Source: Candidatus Aalborgicola bjergmarkensis
Lineage (GTDB): Bacteria; Pseudomonadota; Gammaproteobacteria; Burkholderiales; Burkholderiaceae_C
DNA: 47,134 nt
Direction of reading: 5' to 3'
Assembly: GCA_016708725.1 (NCBI GenBank)
Contig: JADJFE010000005.1
Span: 1-47,134 of the forward strand
Both the position numbers and the translations under genes were made by a program. Below the pieces are notes generated by a model. It did no database searches, was not told the DNA's origin, and saw nothing but the letters and a program-made list of their open reading frames with translations. Of the stretch, positions 37,438-47,134 are shown piece after piece. The number at the start of each line of letters is the position of its first letter. Positions within the stretch are counted from its first letter, which is position 1.

Positions 37438-39995
37438 TCATGGGCGTGTGACCGGGGTAGCCGGGGTGGCCGGGGCGGATTTTTCGGCGCGGCGTTTGCG
37501 GGCGTTGTCACGCAGGAGGTCACGCACGGCCAGGATGAATCTTTTATAGCCGTTGACGCTGGCCCTGGCGATTTCCAGCAAACCCTGCAAAGGCTTGTCC
37601 ACCTCTTGTGTCGTATTCCAGTGCTTCCAGGCATCGGGGCGCGCAAACGTGCATTGCACCAGATTGATTTCTTCCTGCAGCGTCAGGGAATCAAACTGTA
37701 CGCCGGCAAAATCCGCCTTGCCAAGGGTGACGTGGGCCGTGAAAACGTGTTCTATCCCGTTATGCCACAGGCCCACATGCACCCGATCATCCTTTGTCAG
37801 CACCAGGCCATGGGGTACACGCAGGCCCAGGCCGGTCATGGAGTAATCCAGGCACGTGCAATGCACAGCCTGGCCGCCTAAGAGGTACAAGACGGCGGGC
37901 AGTTGGGCCTCAACCCGGTGCGTGCGGCGCACCTGGCGCGATTCGGACGCCACGCCCAGGGCCGCACCGAGTATCACGATGCTGTAGCTGGTCCAGATCA
38001 GATTCAGCAGCACGGTGCTGGTTTCTTGTGCATTGAAGACGAACAAGCGCAGCAAGCCCATGCCAAAAGCCGCAAAGTTCAGTATGACCAGGATGGTGTA
38101 GGGGATCGAAATCGCCCAGTCGAAATAGGCCTTGGACACCAACCCGCCCTTGGCCGTGACGTTGAAGGCGCCCGCGCGTGGCTTGAACAAGGCCACGGTG
38201 GTGGGGATGAAAATGTAGGCCGCCAGCACGGTTTCGTAGACTTCGGCCCAGAATGAATGCCGGTATTCGCCCTGCACGTGGGCATTGGCCAGGTTGGACT
38301 GGATGATGTAGGGCAGCACGTACAAGGCCAGCAGCACCGCATGGGCGTTGATGATGTGCCATTCAAAAAACAAAGAGGCCATGGGCGCTGTCAGAAAGAT
38401 CAGACGCGGCAGGCCAAAAAAGAAATGCAGCATGGCATTGGCGTAACAAACACGCTGCCACAGCGTCAGGCCCTTGCCCAGAAACGGGTTGTCGAGCCGG
38501 AAAATCTGCGCCATGCCACGCGCCCAGCGCATGCGCTGCCCGATATGCGCCGACAGACTCTCGGTTGCCAGCCCTGCTGCCAGCGTCTGGTTGATATAGG
38601 CGGTGTTGTAGCCCAGGCGATGCATCCTGAGCGCGGTGTGGGCATCCTCCGTTACGGTTTCGATAGCAATACCGCCTACTTCCATCAGCGGTTTGCGCCG
38701 TAAAACGGCACAGGAGCCGCAAAAGAACGTGGCATTCCAGAAGTCATTGCCCGCTTGCACCAGGCCGTAAAACAGCGAGCCTTCGTTGGGCACGCGCCGG
38801 AACGTTCCCAGATTGCGTTCGAACGGATCGGGCGAAAAGAAGTGGTGCGGCGTTTGCAGCATCGCGCACAGGGGGTCACGCTGAAACCAGCCGACACAGG
38901 CCTTGAGAAAACCGTGCGTGGGCATGTGGTCACAATCAAAAATGGCCACCAGTTCGCCATCAGTATGCGCCAGCGCATGGTTGAGGTTGCCAGCCTTGGC
39001 ATGCTGGTTGTCGGGCCGGACCATGTAGCCTACGCCCATGGACTGGGCAAAGGCGCGAAATTCCTCACGTCGGCCATCGTCGAGGATAAAAATGCGCAGC
39101 TTGTCGCGTGGCCAATCCATGCCCATGACCGCCAGCGTCGTGGGGCGCACCACGCTCAAGGTTCGTTGTAGGTGGGAATGAGGACATCGACCGTCGGCCA
39201 ATGGGCGGGATCATGGTGCAAGGCCACCCGTTTGCGCTCCAGCGGCCAGGCGGTCTGAATGAAACCCAGCAGCACGATCAGCCAGGTATAGGCTTCGGCA
39301 CCGAGCAAGCCCACGCCAAGAATCGCCTCCGTGATTGAGTCGAACTCCAGGGTTGTCGTCACCCGCCACCAGAGGTAGCGCCCGAGCGAGATCAGACTGA
39401 TACCGGCCAGCAGCAAGGAGGGGTAATGTCCAGGCAGACGCCGCACCACCATGGCCAAGGCCCAGCACAGCAGCAAAAACAGCAATTGCCCCATCATGCT
39501 AAACGGTGTCGTTACCACGATCAGACCCAGCAGCACGGTCAGCGTGTTGAACGTCCAGCGCACGCCACGAATTCTGAGCACCGGAAGCAAGGCCTGTTCC
39601 AGCGCCTGGGCCGGAGCGACAAAATCAAAGCGCGCCGCAATCCACTCCAGCAGCGCCGTGAACTTGCGCAGCGGCCACAGCACCAGCCACACGATGGTGT
39701 TCAGTATTGCGGCCAGGTGCGCCAGACCCATCAGGTCCTGTAGCAGCGCATGAACCCTTGTTCGGGGCCGCACGAACAGGCTCAGAACCCATACATGCCA
39801 GCGGGCATCCGGGGCAATGCCCAGCGTGTGCGCGGCCCAGATGCGTGGGTCGGGTACGCGCGCCGGGTCGGGTGCTGGCAGCATCTGGTTTGCAGGCGGC
39901 AATACGAAGAGGCGCAGCAGCCAGGCCAACCAGCGCTCGGGCTGCGCCACCTGCAACTGCCATGCCAGCCAGACCAGGGATGCGTGCAGATTCAT
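37438..39995 (-). CDS. bcsA: Cellulose synthase catalytic subunit BcsA, one frameshift
   Basis: The combined reading of about 850 residues from ATG 39995 has N-terminal membrane helices and the glycosyltransferase-2 core (VDVLIPTYNEP, FILDDGRREEF, DCDHMPTHGF as DxD, TEDAHTA, QRMRWARG). Further helices follow, then a PilZ domain at the C-terminus (c-di-GMP site RTHRVEAQLPAVL; DYSMTGLGLRV). The frame changes near 39158, where one T missing from a run (CCTTTGAGC expected, CCTTGAGC seen) breaks NEP from LSVVRPTTLAV. It polymerises UDP-glucose and moves the chain across the inner membrane. BcsB, its partner, is not seen in the window. Confidence 0.9.
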
Positions 39996-40825
39996 GCGTT
40001 TTTCTTCCCCGGCGCACCCGGTGCGCTTGATGTGATATGCATATGATCCTGCAGCCAGCTTGCAACGCCTTGCAAGTCGTGTGCCGCTTGCGCCTGCGGC
40101 ATGTGATGGGCAACACAATCGGTGGCGGCCATTGCGCTGGGCACCGATTCGTCTTCATGCACCACATGCGGCAGCACATGGCCATGCCACTGGGTCTGCA
40201 AGGCGTGCAAGGCCGTCTGCTGCGTCGCACGGCGCGGATCAAAGCGCGTGAGCAGCACGCCGTGCACCGCACTGGCGCGGACCTGTTGCAGCAGGGATTG
40301 CACCTCGGGATGGATTTGCTGGGCACGCCAGGAGGCTTCGAGCACCACCAGCACCAGATCGGCGCAACGCAAGGCCTGTTGCGCCAGTGGGCTGGGCCAA
40401 GTGGGCACATCGAGCAGAACCAGGCTATCTGGCTCCAGCGACAAGGCGGCCAATTGCTGCTGCAGCCAGTTGTCCTGGTTGCGCAGGCGTTCATACAGCC
40501 GCTCCAGCAGCGCCACATCGGCTATGCCAAAGGGCAGCCAGCGCACCCGCGCCGAGTTTTCCAGTGCAGCATCACCCCACCACTGGCCGGTATCGACCAA
40601 GTGTGCCCAGCCCTGTTTGACGGGTTTTGTCCGTCCGAGATGCAGGCCCAGCGCGTTCTGGGCACACAGATCAAGCGCCAGGCAGGGTACGCCGCGCTGC
40701 GCCAGGATGCACGCCAGGTTGGCAACCACGGTGCTCTGGCCCGTTCCACCCAACGGCGAGACCAGGGCGATGGTGCGTACACCTGTACCTGTACCTGTAC
40801 CTGCACCTGCTACGTCTGTCTGCAT
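39992..40825 (-). CDS. bcsQ: Cellulose biosynthesis ParA-like ATPase BcsQ
   Basis: The 277-residue product (ATG 40825, with AGGAGTGA upstream) is a MinD/ParA-type protein: IALVSPLGGTGQSTVVANLA as a deviant Walker A with Gln where Lys is usual, DLCAQNALGLHLG, LVLLDVPTWPS and RFDPRRATQ. BcsQ helps place the cellulose machine at the pole and supports BcsA/E/F function. The C-terminus overlaps bcsA by four bases. The N-terminus has a Gly/Thr hexanucleotide repeat (40779-40811). Confidence 0.8.
   Translation of the reverse strand: MQTDVAGAGTGTGTGVRTIALVSPLGGTGQSTVVANLACILAQRGVPCLALDLCAQNALGLHLGRTKPVKQGWAHLVDTGQWWGDAALENSARVRWLPFGIADVALLERLYERLRNQDNWLQQQLAALSLEPDSLVLLDVPTWPSPLAQQALRCADLVLVVLEASWRAQQIHPEVQSLLQQVRASAVHGVLLTRFDPRRATQQTALHALQTQWHGHVLPHVVHEDESVPSAMAATDCVAHHMPQAQAAHDLQGVASWLQDHMHITSSAPGAPGKKNA
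40779..40811. repeat. Hexanucleotide repeat in the bcsQ start region
   Basis: Repeats of ACCTGT (plus strand) or its near variants, about five units, encode an alternating Gly-Thr linker. Because the unit is six bases, copy number can change without a frameshift. Confidence 0.75.
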
Positions 40826-40832
40826 GATGCGC

Positions 40833-41009
40833 TCACTCCTGTGTGTCACTCAGGCGTTCTTGCCGAGCACGGTAGGGTTGTACATATCTTGGCCGCGCCA
40901 TCCAGTAGCCCTTGCGCTGCGCCAGCCGACGCACGTTGCGCCACACGCGCCGCAAGGGCCAGGCGACCACCGCACCCAGCAGCATATACACAAGCAGATC
41001 AGGCAGCAT
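40833..41009 (-). CDS. bcsF: Small membrane protein BcsF
   Basis: The 58-residue product starts at ATG 41009 between bcsE and bcsQ. It has one N-terminal membrane helix (MLPDLLVYMLLGAVVAWPLR) and a basic cytoplasmic tail with ARPRYVQP. E. coli BcsF is 63 residues, with one helix and FAKPRYVKP at the same place, so both length and motif agree. BcsF helps recruit BcsE to the cellulose synthase. Its stop lies seven bases before the bcsQ start. Confidence 0.8.
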   Translation of the reverse strand: MLPDLLVYMLLGAVVAWPLRRVWRNVRRLAQRKGYWMARPRYVQPYRARQERLSDTQE

Positions 41010-41021
41010 GTATTGCTCCTG

Positions 41022-42758
41022 TCATTGCTCCTGCAGGGCGGCGTGCAATCGGGCTGACTTGACTGTCAATTCCGCCATGACAGGGACAGAAGCCGGATCA
41101 TGCGTAGGCAGGACAGGCTGGGTTGGTGCGGGCGCCGGTGCAAGGTGTGCTGAGGCGGCGGCGGAGGTAGCGGTCGACGTCATGCGGGTCGTGAAATGTA
41201 CGCTGTAATCCGGCAAGCCCCCTGTGCGGCATCCTGGGAGCGCGCAGTCCCACGCGCATGTCCTGACGTGTATGGTAAGACGTTTGTGAGCCAAAAGTTC
41301 GGTCGGTGGCAGTGAAAACAGCCGCGCCAACACGGGTCCAACATCCGATTCGGCGCAGGAAAACATGAAAACAAAGCACTGCTGTCGGCAGTGATCACGT
41401 CTCCATCGCGGTACGCCAGGCATGCGCGTATGGCATCCAGGTGCGCGGGTGGGGCTGCATGAACAAGCGCAACAAACCAGGTTGAGCCCCATGTGGCTGG
41501 TGCGCTCCAGCATACTGAGTACCGTGGTGCAAAACACCTCCGGCTTCAGGTAGCCGCGCACCGGATCGGGCATGAAACCACCCAGCGCGGTGGAAAAATC
41601 CGCATCCACGGTGTGTGTGAATGCCTGCGCATTGATGTCTTCGATCAGACGTACCAGCCGTGTAAAACCCACTTCACGGTAGACCACACGGTTGGCGCCC
41701 AGGTGGAGGAAGGCTTGTTCGATGTTGTTGCGCAGCTTGTCGTGCGTTTCGCGCACCACGATTTTCAGCGTGCGTGGACGCACCAGACGCAAGCGGTGCA
41801 CGAGGTGCAGCGTGGCGTCCAGACTGGCGCTGGGGCCGGATTCCAGCAGCACGGTCGCGGCCAGCGAGCCTTCGGTCGCGGCCAGCAAGTCGTCCGCCTG
41901 GGGCACGATCTTCCAGGCGGCGGGTGGGACGCGCTGGTCCGCCACGGCGGCTTGCGTACCCCACACCTCGAACTGGTCCGGCGCCTCCACCAGGTGCTGT
42001 GTCTGGCCACGCGCATGGCTGCCGTTGTAGGCCAGGCGCGCAGAGGTGTGCTCCAGGCCGTAGCGCGACTCGAACAGCGGCCCTGCGGGCGTACTCCAGC
42101 GATCCAGGTACAGGGTCGTGTTCTGGGCTTCGACGTTGAGCATGGCAATATGTTCAAAAACGCTGCCCAGGTTGCGCAGCGGACCCAGCACGTCATGCAC
42201 ATCGCTGTACGCAGTGAACCCGAAAACCAGTGGCCGCGTGCGCCTGCGCGCCCAGTTGGCGACCTGCAAAGCCCAGCGCCAACTCTGGGCAACGGTGGGG
42301 CCAAATACCGCGTAGGGGGAAACCACCACCAGCAGGGCATGCGTTTGGTCCAGCCCGAATTGTTCGAGTTCCACCAGGATGGACACCATGGCCATGCTCT
42401 GCTGGGCGTTGGCCTTGCCATCACGCAGCAGCCACAGTTTCAGCTGTTTGCCGGCATGAGCTTGTGGCAGCGGAGGATGTTGCAATAGCTGGTCAATCCA
42501 GCTTGCATGTTCGGCCAGAATAAAGACCGGCCCCTCTGCCAGCATCCCGTCCAGCAAGCCATGCACCCACAGCCAGTCAACGTCCCGGTTCTGCCAGGCC
42601 AGGGCAACGGGCGCGCCCGACGGCAGTAGCCCCACGCCCTGGGGCAGTGCGTCGATACCCAGGCCGCAGGATGGCACTGGTGGTTGCGCTGGAGCGGACA
42701 AGCGCAGGCGCTCCAGCGCGCGCTGAAAGAAGGTCGAAGGCAAGTAGGCGGTGGGCAT
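41022..42758 (-). CDS. bcsE: c-di-GMP-binding cellulose regulator BcsE, two frameshifts
   Basis: The protein of about 578 residues starts at ATG 42758. It shows the BcsE GGDEF-like/REC region: LKIVVRETHDKLRNNIEQAF, LGANRVVYREVGFTRLVRLI, and GYLKPEVFCTTVLSMLERTS. Between about 41477 and 41377 the main frame turns to nonsense, while an adjacent frame reads LVHAAPPAHLDAIRACLAYR and DGDVITADSSA, the expected BcsE text. An inserted base and a compensating indel therefore bracket this stretch. BcsE binds c-di-GMP to raise cellulose output. The tail is Ala/Pro/Thr-rich. Confidence 0.82.
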   Translation of the reverse strand: MPTAYLPSTFFQRALERLRLSAPAQPPVPSCGLGIDALPQGVGLLPSGAPVALAWQNRDVDWLWVHGLLDGMLAEGPVFILAEHASWIDQLLQHPPLPQAHAGKQLKLWLLRDGKANAQQSMAMVSILVELEQFGLDQTHALLVVVSPYAVFGPTVAQSWRWALQVANWARRRTRPLVFGFTAYSDVHDVLGPLRNLGSVFEHIAMLNVEAQNTTLYLDRWSTPAGPLFESRYGLEHTSARLAYNGSHARGQTQHLVEAPDQFEVWGTQAAVADQRVPPAAWKIVPQADDLLAATEGSLAATVLLESGPSASLDATLHLVHRLRLVRPRTLKIVVRETHDKLRNNIEQAFLHLGANRVVYREVGFTRLVRLIEDINAQAFTHTVDADFSTALGGFMPDPVRGYLKPEVFCTTVLSMLERTSHMGLNLVCCACSCSPTRAPGCHTRMPGVPRWRRDHCRQQCFVFMFSCAESDVGPVLARLFSLPPTELLAHKRLTIHVRTCAWDCALPGCRTGGLPDYSVHFTTRMTSTATSAAASAHLAPAPAPTQPVLPTHDPASVPVMAELTVKSARLHAALQEQ

Positions 42759-42783
42759 GGCGGCGAACGATGGCGAACGGGTT

Positions 42784-45700
42784 TTAAAAACTGGAATACG
42801 CCCGGACCGGACGCACTCCGTCATTCTGGAGTCCACGGGGTCCACGCACCGGATCGAACAGATAACGGGTATAAAACAGCAGATTCAGTGGCGTGTAATA
42901 GTCCGACACCTCGCGCTCCAGCCGTGCGCCCAGTGTCCAGCGGGCACTGGCCTGGTACTCCAGCACGCTGCGCAAGGAGTAGCCCGTGGACAACGGGCCG
43001 CCACCACCGGAATAGACCGGGTCGCTCACCAGGCTCTGCGCCTGGCTTTGCAGCAAGGCGTTGCCGGGGAAATAGTCCGCTGCATGGCTGTCGCTGCGGG
43101 ATGCGGATACCGAAGCGCGCAGCAGCCACGACCAAGCCTTGTGGCGCCCATTCCACTCCAGGGGCAAGGTGAGCGTCGTGCTGCTTTTCGGGCTGTAATA
43201 GCCCCCGTGCCCCCAGGTAAAGCCCGACAGATCCCGCGCAAACTGCGCACCCGACACCGACACCCCCAGATTCACCTGCTGGGCTGTGCTGCGGTACAGA
43301 TCGCGGTCGAGCGCCAGGCGCCAGGTAAACCGCTGGTTGTCGTCCACGTTCCTGCCGTTCAACACCGCAAAGCTGGTGCTGGCCGAAAGGCCGAACGCGC
43401 CGACATCGGCAGAGATGCGCCCACCGACACTGGTGGCCACCACCCCGCCCCAGACGGCACCCGTGACCGGATCGCGCGCTCCGGCATAGGAGAGCAAGGT
43501 TCCGGTCATGGGGCGGCGTGCCAGCTCCAGGCTGTAGCCCAAGGCTCCGATGTCACCGCTTTGGCGGATGCCACCGACGATATTGGAGACGGGAAACCCC
43601 TGCCCCACGCTGCCCAGGTCCCAGCGCAGGGAATCGCCCTCGTAACCAATCCCCAGATTGAGGCCCCGCGCCGTCTGTGGAATAGGAATAGGCGTAGGGG
43701 ATGCACCTGGGACAGCCTCTACAGACCACGCCGCCAACTGGCCGAACTCCCGCACATCATCGGGCAAACTACCCGCATCCAGTGCAACCTGGTCCAGATG
43801 CAAAAAAACCCGCCCGTCGTAGCGCCAGGGCAGCACGACAACCAGGGGTTGCTCCCAGCCGTGCAGGGTCGAGCGTCCCTCGGAGGCAACGCGCTCACGC
43901 TGCTCAAGGCCAAGTTCGACCCAGGCCTGGCGGCGGTCTTCGATGGCGTCCACATCGGCCTGGATTTTCTCCAGCGTACCCACTGCACCTGCGGCATCCG
44001 CTGTACTTTCCATAGCACCCATGAACCTGAGCGCCAGCGTGGCTGCGTCCGGTCCATCGCTGGCGATCCGTGTTTCGTCTGTACCGATGCCTGTACCGAT
44101 ACCTGATTCGGCCAGGTTGTAGGCCAGCTGCAACCGGAGTGTGTCCGTGATTGTGCCTGTGGCCGTGTCTGTGGCCGTATTACCGTCAGCCAGTGCAATC
44201 TGGTAGGCCCGCTGGAACAGGGTCAGCGCCTTGGCGTATTCCCCATTGCTGCGCTCCTGCCGCGCGGCGTACAGCACGACATCCAGGTCGTCGGGATAGC
44301 GTTGCAGCAGCCATTGCGCGCGTGTACGTGCCAAAGCCTCCTGGCCGGTGTTTTGCAATAAACGCACCAGCGCCAGCTGCTGGTAAGGTTTCAGTACGTC
44401 GGAATTGGCCTGTAGCCAGCGCACCTGCATCAAGGCCTCGTCCAGGTGGCCTGTGCGGTAGTAGGCATCTCCCAACTCAAGCCGCAGCTCCACATCCTGT
44501 GGCAGGGGCTGGCAACGCGCGCTCCAGCAGCACACGGGCCTCGGCCAACGCACCGACCATCAGCAAGAGACGCGCCTGTGCCTTCTGGCCCTGCGCCAAG
44601 GCCTGTGGGCTGCGTTTTTCCGTCTGAAACGGCATAGGCTGGCGCGCCAGTTCCTGTGCTTGCTGCGCTTGCGACACCTGCTGGCTGGCCAGCAGACGCC
44701 CGATCAGCCGCTCCCGGTGTTCGCTGGTGAGTTGCAACAGTTCCTCTTCCTGGGCCGCAGTCCAGTCCGGGAGCTGGAGCAATCCGGGCAGCTGCTGCGC
44801 CAGCGCCGCATCGTCCTGGGCACGGTTGCGCAGCACGGCGTGGTTGAGCTGCGCCTGCGGTGGCAGCGGCACCACGCGCTGCGCCAGACGGTCATAGACG
44901 GCGACGCCCTGGTGCGGCAGGCCGTGGCGGAACCAGGCATTGGCAACGGCGTAGAGCAGATTGGCATCGTTGCCGACCATATTTTCCACTTCCCGCAAGC
45001 CCTCGATGCCGGAGGACGATGCCTGGCGGATATACACATCGACCGTTACACGCTCTTCCAGCGTTTGCATGGCCGCGCTGCGCTGCGCTACTGCAACCGA
45101 TTGCAGATCGGCCAGCGCCGCTGCCGGATCGGCCAGCGCCGCCAGTACCAGCGCACGGGCAAAGCGCATTTCGGGGTCCGCTGCCGCGCGGGCCACACCT
45201 TCATGCACCACATCCAGCGCCTGATCCGGCATATCCAGCTGCATGTACAAACGCGCGAGCTGGTGGCGCAGCCAGGGGTTATCCGGCTCCAGCGGCACGG
45301 CGGTTTCCAGCATACGCAATGCGGCACCCATGCGATTGGCGTTGGCATCGACGCTCGCCTGTTCGCGCATGAGTTCCACCCGGATGTCCACCAGGCCGGA
45401 TGCCAGCTCCGGGTCATCCTTGCAGGCGTTTTCCAGCAGCGCCAGCGCCTGGGCGGGCTTGCCGTCCCTGGCATAGAGGCCAGCGCGTGCGCGCAATGCA
45501 CTGGCGTTTTTCGGCTCCGCATCCAGCGCTTGCTGGACGTGCGCCAGGGCCAGCTCTGCATCGCCATTTGCCAGCGCCGTATCGGCCATTTGCAGCCAGC
45601 CCCACAGCATGGCGGTTTTTTTCAGGTCCAGCCATTTTTGTTGCGGGTCGCGCTGGTTGGCGCGGGTGAAGTGCTCTTGCGCTTCGGCATAACGTTTCTG

Positions 45701-46649
45701 GCGCAGGCGCACCAGGCCCAGGCTGCCCTGCGCTTCGGCGTCCGCAGGCCGACTGGCAAGCACTGCCAGCCATTTTTTCTCCGCCACTTCGTTTTCTTCC
45801 CGGTCCAACGCTTTGCGCCCGACAGCACGGGTGGCGGCCATGGGGTCCACGCCTGCGGGCAGTGTGCCCGCCTTGGCCGGCCCTTGCAGTTCTGCCAACT
45901 GTTCCAGCATGGCGCGCTCGCCCGGAATCCAGCGATAAACGCGTATCCAGGCGGTGCTGGCACGGTTTGTCGGCGAAGTGCCACCATGGCGGCGCCACAA
46001 ATCCTGCCATGCGGGCTGGTTCACATCCGCACGCTGCGCCAGACTTTCAAATTCGGACAACACGGCGCTGGACAGATTGCCCGCCTTGACCTGCGACTCC
46101 AGCTGGGCCAGCCGGTAACGCGCGTCGCCGGTTTCACGGTACAAACGCTGCAACTGTTTTTGCGCCTGCACACCGCCGCCTGCGGTGGACGCCATGAGCT
46201 GGTAGTACTCGATATCCAGCCCGCCCACGGTCGGCGGCCCCTGCGGGAACAACTCGCGCGCCAGTGCCTGCGCCTCGGTCTTGTTGCCGCCACGCGAGAG
46301 CAGACGCATGCGGGCCAGCTTTTCCCGCTCGGGGCCGTAGATGCGCACCAGTTGCTCCAGATCGCGGGTCGCCGGATGCTGGAAATGGCGTAGCCGCAAG
46401 GATTGCAGGATTTTTCGTGCCCCGGCCAGCTTGTTTCTCACGCACGCGCCATATCCGCAAGCAAAAACCCGGACATGGGCGAAATGGGATTGCTGGCGGA
46501 GCACCGGCAAGCTGCTCCCGCGCCAGATCGGGACGGTTTTCGCCGTCCCATCCCTTGCACTGCGCAGCAAGTCGGTTTGCACCGCTTGCGCCAACGCAAC
46601 GCCCATACCCAACAAAACTTGCGAGCACCAAGCTGCACTTGAAGATCAT
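42784..46649 (-). CDS. bcsC: Cellulose export outer-membrane porin BcsC, several frameshifts
   Basis: The N-terminal part is a periplasmic TPR superhelix (units such as AALRMLETAVPLEPDNPWLR and HQLARLYMQLDMPDQAL). The C-terminal part (from about 43700) is the beta-barrel, with an aromatic end (VRAYSSF). The signal region begins near ATG 46649 (MIFKCSLVLAS) and needs a shift at a T4 run near 46615 to reach LLGMGVALAQA. More shifts occur near 46552 and 46500, and one near 44510 joins the two halves at QPLPQDVELRLELG. Total length would be about 1285 residues. These many small indels point to read errors. Confidence 0.85.
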
Positions 46650-46659
46650 TCCCGCCATG

Positions 46660-47134
46660 TCATTCCCGATGCCAGCGTGGCAGCAGCCGGCCATCGGCGC
46701 CAAAGCGATAAAAACCCTCACGCCAACCCAGTGCAAACAGGCTCAGAGCCTGCTCGTAATAGGCATCTGCGCGCACGGGGCGAGCCTGCAGGCGCGTTAC
46801 CTGGTCTGGGTGCGTGGCCTCCTCTAGTTCGTGCTTCCAGTGGGCAGCAGCGCCGCAGAAAATCCCGCTGAAGCCAGACCGTAGCCTGTCCAACTTGCGA
46901 TGTCGATGGATCTGGCTGGATAACCCTGGTCGCGCAATGTGTAACGTGCCATGGGCAGCAGGGCCGGTAGCAGGGCTTTGCGCCTCCGCGCATCGCGTAG
47001 CATGCCAGCCCACAAATACACGCGAATCGCGTTATAAGCGCCCTGCCCTTTTTCCTCGCCACCTGAGTCGGGCAAAAAACCCTGTTTGGCGTCAAAAATA
47101 ACCCAATCCGGTACAAAGCCCCTTGGCGCTGACC
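46660..47134 (-). CDS. bcsZ: C-terminal part of cellulase BcsZ (GH8), runs off the window
   Basis: The frame from the window edge has GAYNAIRVYLWAGMLRDA, SIDIASWTGYGLASAGFSAA and a C-terminal YYEQALSLFALGWREGFYRF, all typical of periplasmic GH8 endoglucanases. The end is in another frame: one C is missing in a CCC run near 46842. BcsZ trims cellulose during secretion. Only about the last 155 residues are visible. The start and the catalytic Glu are outside. Confidence 0.85.

Noticed and set aside
40037..41062. 341-residue plus-strand frame opposite bcsQ and bcsF
   Set aside because: It is antisense to conserved bcsQ motifs and to bcsF, with low-complexity Cys/Thr text and no domain.
44660..46393. 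577-residue open frame on the plus strand opposite bcsC
   Set aside because: It is antisense to well-matched TPR repeats of bcsC in GC-rich DNA where long shadow frames are common; no domain or ribosome site was seen.

Overview
The window looks like the accessory region of a betaproteobacterium of the order Burkholderiales, probably Comamonadaceae-like. This is inferred from the DUF4148 small exported proteins, the style of the HME-RND metal efflux operon, the IS91-like and IS3-like remnants, and an E. coli-type (bcsE/F/G) cellulose operon. No rRNA or tRNA gene and no CRISPR array was seen. Much of the window is a mosaic of mobile-element remnants with cargo.

Layout. (1) 1-3600, + strand: end of a conjugative-element-like gene cluster (bPH_2 membrane protein, frameshifted DsbC-like thiol-disulfide protein, exported protein, multi-domain membrane protein, small ORF). 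(2) 3623-5995: two nested, truncated insertion sequences; the second keeps an intact ExeA/TniB-like ATPase, a small ORF and a near-perfect terminator. (3) 6455-12980, - strand: a czcCBA-type heavy-metal RND efflux operon with two extra His-containing exported or membrane proteins. (4) 13149-16185: small exported proteins, a lone FliE, two copies of a DUF4148 gene and two copies of a dyad (ATTACA-N4-TGTAAT) that may be a shared metal-response operator. (5) 16183-34869: an island bounded by a ~965-bp direct repeat made of the 3' part of an IS91-like element. (6) 34870-35740: a poly-G tract and a vapBC toxin-antitoxin pair. (7) 35835-47134, - strand: a cellulose operon in transcription order bcsZ-C-E-F-Q-A-G, with bcsZ running off the window end.

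The island in (5) is the most interesting part. It holds a truncated DUF3987 primase/helicase-like gene, a membrane-anchored Mrr-type nuclease, and a long co-directional defence operon: a WYL-domain regulator of BrxR/CapW type, a GmrSD-like DUF262/DUF1524 nuclease, hsdM, hsdS, an Abi_C-like protein, hsdR, and then a complete Thoeris module (SIR2-SLOG ThsA plus two different TIR proteins). The genes touch or overlap, so one regulator may control modification-dependent restriction, type I restriction-modification, and NAD-depleting abortive infection together. The individual families are known; their fusion into one apparent transcription unit is the part worth checking. A phage lysozyme/holin remnant lies convergent to it.

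Caution on sequence quality: single-base indels, many of them in short homopolymers, break dsbC, hsdR, bcsA, bcsE, bcsC, bcsZ and the second IS91 copy, and a run of 13 G lies at the edge of that IS copy. Several frameshifts may therefore be sequencing or assembly errors rather than true pseudogenes.
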